From: Clostridia bacterium
Lineage (GTDB): Bacteria > Bacillota > Clostridia > Oscillospirales > CAG-272
DNA length: 14,778 nucleotides
Assembly: GCA_900768535.1 (NCBI GenBank)
Contig: CAAGDE010000162.1
Location: 1-14,778, forward strand
Reading direction: 5' to 3'
Shown: positions 1 through 5,686 of the stretch, piece after piece
Numbering within the stretch: position 1 is the first letter of the stretch
Layout: each line of letters starts with the position of its first letter
Made by a program: the position numbers and the translations under genes
The notes under the pieces: model-generated
Database searches by the model: none
Told to the model about the DNA's origin: nothing
What the model saw: only the letters and a program-made list of their open reading frames with translations

Positions 1-7
1 AAAGGTA

Positions 8-60
8 ATACCCCCGACTGAAGCACCGGAAAGCTTTCCCGGTTCGTTGGTGGGGGGTAT
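8..60. repeat. Nested inverted repeat at the left end
   Basis: Arms ATACCCCC (8-15) and GGGGGTAT (53-60) are perfect complements. They enclose a second near-palindrome at 25-43, centred on GGAAAGCTTTCC (28-39). The whole 53-bp element could fold as one long stem-loop on either strand. It lies beyond the plsX stop and no coding sequence crosses it. It may be a dispersed intergenic repeat or the edge of a mobile element. The sequence cannot decide between these. Confidence 0.5.
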
Positions 61-92
61 GCCCTTCTCAGTGAAATTCTTTGGATTCCTAA

Positions 93-112
93 ACCCTTCT
101 TTCAAGAAGGGT
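93..112. terminator. Hairpin downstream of plsX, possible operon terminator
   Basis: This is a perfect 20-bp palindrome: ACCCTTCTT (93-101), TC, AAGAAGGGT (104-112). It sits 33-52 bp beyond the plsX stop on the minus strand. The following minus-strand sequence has only a short T run (GGGTTTAGG), so it is a weak intrinsic terminator by that criterion. It is the best candidate for ending the lipid operon, and being symmetric it could act in both directions. Confidence 0.45.
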
Positions 113-123
113 CTAAGCAGGGT

Positions 124-140
124 TTGGGACAGCGTCCCAA
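124..140. repeat. Short stem-loop next to the plsX stop codon
   Basis: TTGGGAC (124-130), loop AGC, GTCCCAA (134-140) form a perfect 7-bp stem starting 5 bp after the plsX stop. There is no T tract on the minus strand. It probably forms a 3'-end structure together with the hairpin at 93-112. Confidence 0.4.
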
Positions 141-144
141 GGTC

Positions 145-1116
145 TTAACCCCCGATACAACTACCCTGCACCCGTTCGATGAAGCGGTTCTGGCAGAGGG
201 TTTTCATGCGGGAGAGCATGGCGGTGACGGCGTCTCCGGTGGCGGAGCCGTGCCCTTTCATGACGGGGGCATTGACGCCGAGGAGGATGGCGCCGCCCTG
301 GGTGTTGTAGTCGTACTTGCGGCGGACATCGGCGAGGGCTTCCCGGACGTCCTGCGGGGCATCGGGGAGCTTTTCGTTGATTTCTGCGATGACTGCTTTG
401 GCGACGCCCTCGATGGATTTGAGCAGGATGTTGCCGTGGAAGCCGTCGCAGACGATGACATCGGTCACGCCGGAGAGCGCGGCGGTGGGCTCGATATTGC
501 CGATGAAGTTGACCGGCAGGGTACGGAGCAGGCGGTTTGCTTCCTTGACCGCCTCACAGCCCTTGGTATCCTCGGCTCCGTTGGAGAGCAGGGAGATGCG
601 GGGATTGGCATAGCCGATGCTGTGCAGATAGGCGTCTCCCAGGCGGGCAAAGGAGAGGTACAGCTCCGGGCGGCTGTCGATGTTTGCGCCGCAGTCCAGG
701 AGCAGAAGCGGGTCGCCGTGCGCATTTTTCAGCTCCACGGCAAGGATCGGGCGCAGTCCCTTCAGCTTGCCCAGCAGCATGATGGAGGAGACCAGCACCT
801 CGCCCGTGGCGCCGCAGGTCACAACACCGGCGGCAGCTCCCTCCCGCACCAGCGACATGGCTTTGACCATCGAGGCATCGGTGTTTTTGTAGCCCTCCAT
901 GGGGTTATCGTAGTTGGTCAGTGCCGCAGGGGAGTCGACCACCGCATAGCGCCCGGCGATCTCCGGAAGTGCATCCAAAGCGGGGGAGAGCACCTCGCCG
1001 TGACCGCAAAGGTAGAGGTACAGGTCGGGCATTTGCTTCAGCGCTTCGATGGCACCGCGCAGCAGCTCGCGCTCGTCGGTGTCGGCACCGAGCAGGTCAA
1101 CCGAAAGTGAGATCAT
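145..1116 (-). CDS. plsX: PlsX, phosphate acyltransferase
   Basis: PlsX converts acyl-ACP and inorganic phosphate to acyl-phosphate, the donor used by PlsY for glycerol-3-phosphate acylation. It thus links FAS II to membrane lipid synthesis. The 323 residues are close to the usual PlsX length. Family signatures visible are GATGEVLVSS (102-111), LLDCGANID (139-147), NFIGNIEP (203-210), DVIVCDGFHGN (219-229) and a C-terminal GVNAPVMKGHGSA block. The N-terminal motif reads VDLLGAD, where most PlsX have D-x-MGGD, so the protein is somewhat divergent. The ATG start has AAGGAG 8 nt upstream and overlaps the stop of the preceding flavoprotein gene by 4 bp (ATGA). It is the last gene of the operon. 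Confidence 0.93.
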   Translation of the reverse strand: MISLSVDLLGADTDERELLRGAIEALKQMPDLYLYLCGHGEVLSPALDALPEIAGRYAVVDSPAALTNYDNPMEGYKNTDASMVKAMSLVREGAAAGVVTCGATGEVLVSSIMLLGKLKGLRPILAVELKNAHGDPLLLLDCGANIDSRPELYLSFARLGDAYLHSIGYANPRISLLSNGAEDTKGCEAVKEANRLLRTLPVNFIGNIEPTAALSGVTDVIVCDGFHGNILLKSIEGVAKAVIAEINEKLPDAPQDVREALADVRRKYDYNTQGGAILLGVNAPVMKGHGSATGDAVTAMLSRMKTLCQNRFIERVQGSCIGG

Positions 1117-1859
1117 CTGCTTGTCTCCTTGATGCCGTCGCCGCTTTCCCGCTCGCGCCGCCAGACGTTTTCGAGAATCGTCCGGTAGACGGCAGGGGAG
1201 AAGGGGGGACGGGTAATGTCTCTGACCGTTTCGGGGGAGAGAGTCTCGTTTTTCGCGTACTCCTCCCCGGCGGCGATGAATTTTGCAACCGAGCGGTCTT
1301 TGCGCGTGCCGCCGTTGTCGATCATGGTCTTATACTGCGGGCAGAGGATCGGCAGGAAGTTGCCCTTGCCGAGGATGAGATCGAACTCCCGCAGGATCGG
1401 GTCATAGACCTCGTTTGTTTCGTTGTAGGCACAGCCGGAGATCAGGATATAGCGCTGATCCGCCTTCGGATAGCGGAAGGTGTGCGCCGGCTCACCATCC
1501 TTCGGCGTGTTCTGCCCGTGGTACGCCATGACCATGGAGAGCAGGCGGTCCATCATGACCTTGAACTGCCCCGGAATGCCGAAATAGTACAGAGGGAAGG
1601 ACGCGATGAGAACATCGCTTGCAAGGATTTTCTCCTTGAGGGCGGGAATGTCATCGTTTTTGATGACGCATTCTCCCTCGGTGCGCCCCCAGCAGGAAAG
1701 ACAGCCCATGCAGGGGCGGATGTTCAGCCCCGTGATGTGCACCGTTTCCGCTTCGTAACGCCCGCTGTTCAGCATTCCCTGCACAAAGGCGTTCGTTGCC
1801 ACCATGGTGGTGCTGTTTGCCTTGTGCGGACTGCCGTTGAGAACCAGAATCTTCCGCAT
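1113..1859 (-). CDS. Iron-sulfur-flavoprotein-like NAD(P)H-dependent FMN reductase
   Basis: This 248-residue protein has a flavodoxin-like fold of the NADPH-dependent FMN reductase family. The phosphate-binding loop is NGSPHKANST (8-17), and the segment SDVLIASFPLYYFG (81-94) is typical of the flavin-binding region. Cysteines C50, C53, C56 and C64 follow C-x2-C-x2-C-x7-C, the compact motif that holds a 4Fe-4S cluster in archaeal and clostridial iron-sulfur flavoproteins. It is therefore probably a two-cofactor electron carrier or reductase. About 110 further residues after the flavodoxin core are not recognised. Its start is 1 bp past the accA stop and its end overlaps plsX, so it is translationally coupled to both. 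No clear Shine-Dalgarno is visible. Its role in lipid synthesis is unknown. Confidence 0.82.
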   Translation of the reverse strand: MRKILVLNGSPHKANSTTMVATNAFVQGMLNSGRYEAETVHITGLNIRPCMGCLSCWGRTEGECVIKNDDIPALKEKILASDVLIASFPLYYFGIPGQFKVMMDRLLSMVMAYHGQNTPKDGEPAHTFRYPKADQRYILISGCAYNETNEVYDPILREFDLILGKGNFLPILCPQYKTMIDNGGTRKDRSVAKFIAAGEEYAKNETLSPETVRDITRPPFSPAVYRTILENVWRRERESGDGIKETSR

Positions 1860-1860
1860 A

Positions 1861-2727
1861 TCAGAAGCTCATCAGCAGATGGAATTTCTGCCACAGGGAG
1901 TTTGCCGTTGTGTAGGCGTCGTAGCGACCGATCTTGCGGTATTTTTCGATGCGTTCCGCCACCAGTTTGTCGGTGCTCAGGCGCGACAGGTGCCGGAATT
2001 CCTCCGCAAGGCTGTCACCCAGCGCCGACATGAAGCGGGCGCTTTCCGCTTCATCGGTAAAGTCGGCAGGCTCGGCGATTTTCCGCTCGATGATGCCCAT
2101 GGTCAGCAGATCGTCGGCAGTCAGCCGCAGGTGCTCGGCGGCTTCGGGCGCGCGTGCCGGATCCTTGAAGAGAATGCTGGCGCAGGATTCGGGAGAAATG
2201 ACCGAATAGTAGGCGTTCTCCAGCATCCACACACGGTCGGCAACCGCCAGTGCCAGCGCACCGCCGCTGCCTCCCTCGCCGATCATCAGCGAAATGACGG
2301 GTGTTCTGACGGTGGAAAGCTCGTAAAGATTTTTTGCAATCGCCTCGCCGGCGCCTCTCTCCTCGGCACCCTTCCCGCAGTTGGCGCCCTGCGTATCGAC
2401 AAAGCAGATGACCGGGCGGTGAAATTTTTCCGCTTCCCGGATCAGGCGCAGTGCCTTGCGGTAGCCCTCCGGGAGGACACAGCCGAAGTTGCGGTACATC
2501 CGCTCGTGCAGATCTCTCCCTTTTTCAATGCCGATGACCGTTACCGGAGTGCCGTGCAGACGCGCAATGCCGCCCACAATGGCGTGGTCATCCGCAAAGG
2601 CGCGGTCGCCGTGCAGCTCGCAGAAGTCGGTGAACAGCTCCGGGGAGGAGATGTAATCCATCGCGGTTGCCCGTCCGTTGCGGCGAGTTTTGCAGATGCG
2701 TTCGTAAACCGAAAGCGTTTGTTCCAT
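1861..2727 (-). CDS. accA: AccA, acetyl-CoA carboxylase carboxyltransferase alpha subunit
   Basis: AccA pairs with AccD to move the carboxyl group from carboxybiotin to acetyl-CoA, giving malonyl-CoA. The 288 residues match short Gram-positive AccA proteins. Signatures are ELHGDRAFADD (37-47), PEGYRKALRL (86-95), GAEERGAGEAIAKNL (120-134), GEGGSGGALAL (150-160) and SVISPESCASIL (175-186). The usual DTPGA motif reads DTQGA at 111-115, followed by NCGKG; this is a local substitution in an otherwise typical protein. An AAGGAGG site lies 6 nt before the ATG. The accD stop is 11 bp upstream and the flavoprotein gene begins 1 bp downstream. Confidence 0.95.
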   Translation of the reverse strand: MEQTLSVYERICKTRRNGRATAMDYISSPELFTDFCELHGDRAFADDHAIVGGIARLHGTPVTVIGIEKGRDLHERMYRNFGCVLPEGYRKALRLIREAEKFHRPVICFVDTQGANCGKGAEERGAGEAIAKNLYELSTVRTPVISLMIGEGGSGGALALAVADRVWMLENAYYSVISPESCASILFKDPARAPEAAEHLRLTADDLLTMGIIERKIAEPADFTDEAESARFMSALGDSLAEEFRHLSRLSTDKLVAERIEKYRKIGRYDAYTTANSLWQKFHLLMSF

Positions 2728-2738
2728 GGTGTGCCTCC

Positions 2739-3557
2739 TTACTGCGCGTTGTGAAGGGAGAGCAGACGCCCGATGTACTTCCGCTGTTCCCCGCGCGGGA
2801 TGATCCCGTCCAGAAAGCCGTTCCGGAGCTGGAACTCGGCTGTCTGGAATTCGTCCGGGAGCTTCTCTCCCGTGACCTGCTCGACCACGCGCCGACCGGC
2901 AAACCCGATGCGCGCGCCCGGCTCCGAAATGATGATGTCGCCCAGCATGGCAAAGGACGCCGTCACGCCGCCCATGGTGGGGTCGGTCAGACCGACGATG
3001 TAGAGCAGTCCCGCGTCGCTGTGCCGCTTGACCGCGCCGGATACCTTTGCCATCTGCATTAAGGAAAGCATTCCCTCCTGCATTCTGGCGCCGCCGGAGA
3101 CGGTAAAACCGACCATCGGCAGACGGTTTTTCAGCGCGTACTCAAACAGCGCCGTAATGCGGTCGCCGACCACGGTTCCCATCGAACCCAGCATGAATTC
3201 CGGGTTCATGACGAAGAGCGCGGTCTTCTCGCCCTCGATTCCGGTCACGCCGCAGAGAACGCCCTCGTTTTCGTGGCTCTTTTTCTTTGCGGACGCGTAC
3301 TTATCCTGATAGTCCGGGAATCCGAGCGGGTCGGTAAACACCTCTTCCCCGAACAGCTCCCGGAATGCGCCGGTATCGGAGAGCATTTCCGCCCGCACCC
3401 GCGCCGGCATCGGGATGTACGCGCCGCAGGCGGGACAGATCCACGCGGCGGTGTCCAGCTCCTCCTCGGTGAACCCTTCCTTGCATTTCGGGCAGGTTCT
3501 GACCGTCAGGTGCAGCTCCGTGCCGCGGATTTCCTGTTGTGCTTCAGCGATTGCCAT
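2739..3557 (-). CDS. accD: AccD, acetyl-CoA carboxylase carboxyltransferase beta subunit
   Basis: This is the beta half of the carboxyltransferase, 272 residues. The N-terminal zinc ribbon typical of AccD is present: CPKC (C22, C25) and CPAC (C41, C44). The crotonase-like core follows, with SGGARMQEG (153-161), DPTMGGVTASFA (191-202) and AGRRVVEQ (219-226). The gene starts 6 bp after the fabD stop, with GGGAG about 11 nt before the ATG. The partners AccB (biotin carrier) and AccC (biotin carboxylase) are not encoded in the window, so they must be elsewhere if this enzyme is complete. Confidence 0.95.
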   Translation of the reverse strand: MAIAEAQQEIRGTELHLTVRTCPKCKEGFTEEELDTAAWICPACGAYIPMPARVRAEMLSDTGAFRELFGEEVFTDPLGFPDYQDKYASAKKKSHENEGVLCGVTGIEGEKTALFVMNPEFMLGSMGTVVGDRITALFEYALKNRLPMVGFTVSGGARMQEGMLSLMQMAKVSGAVKRHSDAGLLYIVGLTDPTMGGVTASFAMLGDIIISEPGARIGFAGRRVVEQVTGEKLPDEFQTAEFQLRNGFLDGIIPRGEQRKYIGRLLSLHNAQ

Positions 3558-3563
3558 GGCTTT

Positions 3564-4490
3564 TCAATCTCCCAAAAGTACTTTCAGTACCGCCTCATAG
3601 GACGCGAAATCATTCACCGTCAGGGCGGTTGCTTCGGGCAGGGTCCGCCTGACAAAGCCCGTCAGGGTCGCGCCCGCGCCGACCTCCACAAAGGTGTCAA
3701 TGCCGTCCTGCGCCATCCGCCGGAGCGTGTCCTCCCAGCGGACGGGGTTCATGACTTGCTCCGAGAGAAGGGTGATGATGCCCTCGCGGTCGGCAGGGTA
3801 GAGCTCTGATGTGCGGTTGGCATAAACCGGAAGCCGCGGTGCCTGCAGCGGAAGCTTTTCCAGTGCCTCCCGCAGAACCGGCGCCACATCCTTCATGTAA
3901 GGCGTATGGAAGGCGCCGCTGACCGGCAGCTTTACGCCGCGCCCGCCCGCCGCCTTGATTTTTTCGCAGAATGCATCGATCTGCCCGGCGTTCCCGGCGC
4001 ACGAGACCTGACCGGGGCAGTTGTAGTTGACCGGCCAGACCTCGGAAAATTCCGTCGCAATCCGTTCCACCGCGTCCGGCGTCAGCTTCAGTGCCGCCGC
4101 CATACCGCCGGGGTGCTTTTCGGAAGCCTCCGCCATGGCTTTGCCGCGCAGGGAGACGAACCGGAAGCCGTCGGCATCGGTCATCACGCCGGCAAACGCC
4201 AGCGCGGGGATCTCACCCAGCGAAAAGCCTGCTGCCGCCGCAGGGACCACGCCCGCCGTGACAAGCGCCTGTGCAATGGCATAATCGGTCAGATACAGGC
4301 AGGGCTGGGTGTTTTCGGTCTGCTTCAGCTCCTCCGGATCCCCCGCAAAGCAGAGGTCGGATATGCCGGGGCGGATGCGGTCGCCCATGTCGAATACGGA
4401 ACGGACAACCGGCAGGCTTTCTGCCAGATCCCTGCCCATTCCGACCGCCTGGGCACCCTGCCCGGCGAACAGAAATGCGATTTTTTTCAT
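3564..4490 (-). CDS. fabD: FabD, malonyl-CoA:ACP transacylase
   Basis: FabD transfers malonyl from CoA to the ACP phosphopantetheine. The protein has 308 residues, the standard length. Motifs are FAGQGAQ (8-14), GFSLGE with nucleophile S90 (88-93), arginine R115 in SLRGKAM, the catalytic histidine H195 in SGAFHTP, and EVGAGATLTG near the C-terminus. The residue before the nucleophile is Phe where E. coli FabD has His (GHSLGE); as I recall, similar variants occur in other Clostridia. Its start overlaps the fabZ stop as ATGA, and accD begins 6 bp beyond its end. Confidence 0.95.
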   Translation of the reverse strand: MKKIAFLFAGQGAQAVGMGRDLAESLPVVRSVFDMGDRIRPGISDLCFAGDPEELKQTENTQPCLYLTDYAIAQALVTAGVVPAAAAGFSLGEIPALAFAGVMTDADGFRFVSLRGKAMAEASEKHPGGMAAALKLTPDAVERIATEFSEVWPVNYNCPGQVSCAGNAGQIDAFCEKIKAAGGRGVKLPVSGAFHTPYMKDVAPVLREALEKLPLQAPRLPVYANRTSELYPADREGIITLLSEQVMNPVRWEDTLRRMAQDGIDTFVEVGAGATLTGFVRRTLPEATALTVNDFASYEAVLKVLLGD

Positions 4491-4945
4491 TGGTTTTCTC
4501 CGTTTCCTTCCAGCGATTCCCGCGGAATGGCGGTAAAGGCAAGACTGCCCTTTGCGCGCACCTCGCCGTCCACAGTGACCGTTGCGTCAAACGCAATCAG
4601 CGGTCCGCCCGCGCTGGTTTTTCTGACGCTGACCGTCATGATGTCGCCGGGGATAACCGGCTTGATGAATTTGAAGCGGTCGATTTTCAGCAGGACGTAG
4701 AGCATTTTCTCATCGTCCCCCTCACTCTCCACGGTCAGGGAGCAGAGCTGTGCGCAGGTTTCGGCAATCAGCACGCCGGGCAGGATCGGGGTTCCGGGAA
4801 AATGTCCCGCAAACCACGGATCGTTGACCGAAACGGTCTTGATTCCGACCGCCGACTCTCCGGGGGTCAGCTCCGTGACCTTTTCAATCATCTGAAACGG
4901 GGGACGCTGACGCAGATTTTTCTGCACGCCGTAGATGTTCATCAT
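4487..4945 (-). CDS. fabZ: FabZ, (3R)-hydroxyacyl-ACP dehydratase
   Basis: FabZ dehydrates 3-hydroxyacyl-ACP to trans-2-enoyl-ACP. The 152-residue hot-dog protein carries the active-site block HFPGTPILPGVLIAETCAQ with catalytic H48 and E62, and RFKFIKPVIPGD further on, both typical of FabZ. The ATG overlaps the fabG stop codon (ATGA). A second in-frame ATG follows directly and could also be used. The end overlaps fabD by 4 bp. These overlaps point to translational coupling of fabG, fabZ and fabD. Confidence 0.94.
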   Translation of the reverse strand: MMNIYGVQKNLRQRPPFQMIEKVTELTPGESAVGIKTVSVNDPWFAGHFPGTPILPGVLIAETCAQLCSLTVESEGDDEKMLYVLLKIDRFKFIKPVIPGDIMTVSVRKTSAGGPLIAFDATVTVDGEVRAKGSLAFTAIPRESLEGNGENQ

Positions 4946-5673
4946 AGCGAGATTCCTCCGTCCACCGTCAGAATCTGCCCGGTCATGTATGCGCAGGTGT
5001 CGGAGGCAAGCATCGAAACAATGCCCGCTACGTCCTCCACGCGCCCCAGCCGGTGCATCGGAATGGCATCAAGGTATTCCTTCTTCTTCTCTTCGGGCAG
5101 GGCGTCCAGCATTTCGGTTTCGATGAAGCCGGGCGCGACCGCGTTGACGCGGATGCCGTAGGGGGCAAGCTCCTTCGCCATGGTCTGCGTCATCGAGTTG
5201 ACCGCGCCCTTGGTGGCGCTGTAGACGCACTGTCCGGGCAGTGCCAGAATGCCGCTGACCGAGGACATATTGATGATGGCGCCGGACTTTTTGCGGAACA
5301 TCTTCAGCACCGCCTGCTGTGCGCAGTAGAGGTAGCCCTTGACGTTGAGATCCATGCAGCGATCCAGCGTTTCGGGGGTGAGCATCAGGAGGTACTCGTC
5401 CCTGACGATGCCCGCGTTGTTGACCAGCACGTCGATCTGCCCGTAGGCTTTCGAGACATCGCGCATCATCGCGCGGACCTCCTCAACTTTGGAGACATCC
5501 GCGCGGCAGAGCATTCCGTCCCCGCCGTTTTCGCGGACGGTATCCAGCACCTTCTGCGCCTCGGCATCGCGGTGCGCGTAGTTGATGACGACCGTAAAGC
5601 CGTCCTGTGCCAGCCGGATGGCGCAGGCTCTGCCGATGCCCCGCGAGGCGCCGGTGACAATTGCAACCTTCAT
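4942..5673 (-). CDS. fabG: FabG, 3-oxoacyl-ACP reductase
   Basis: FabG is the NADPH-dependent reductase of the elongation cycle, a short-chain dehydrogenase of 243 residues. The cofactor loop is TGASRGIG (7-14), followed by NNAG (85-88). The catalytic tetrad is N110, S138, Y151 and K155, at the same numbering as E. coli FabG. The C-terminus (TGQILTVDGGISL) is typical. GGAGG lies about 8 nt before the ATG. The gene starts 13 bp after the ketosynthase fusion and overlaps fabZ by 4 bp. Confidence 0.95.
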   Translation of the reverse strand: MKVAIVTGASRGIGRACAIRLAQDGFTVVINYAHRDAEAQKVLDTVRENGGDGMLCRADVSKVEEVRAMMRDVSKAYGQIDVLVNNAGIVRDEYLLMLTPETLDRCMDLNVKGYLYCAQQAVLKMFRKKSGAIINMSSVSGILALPGQCVYSATKGAVNSMTQTMAKELAPYGIRVNAVAPGFIETEMLDALPEEKKKEYLDAIPMHRLGRVEDVAGIVSMLASDTCAYMTGQILTVDGGISL

Positions 5674-5686
5674 GTCAAACCCTCCG

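Noticed and set aside
124..1110. Open frame of 328 codons on the plus strand opposite plsX
   Set aside because: It begins inside a stem-loop, has no ribosome binding site and no recognisable family. plsX motifs on the other strand explain the DNA.
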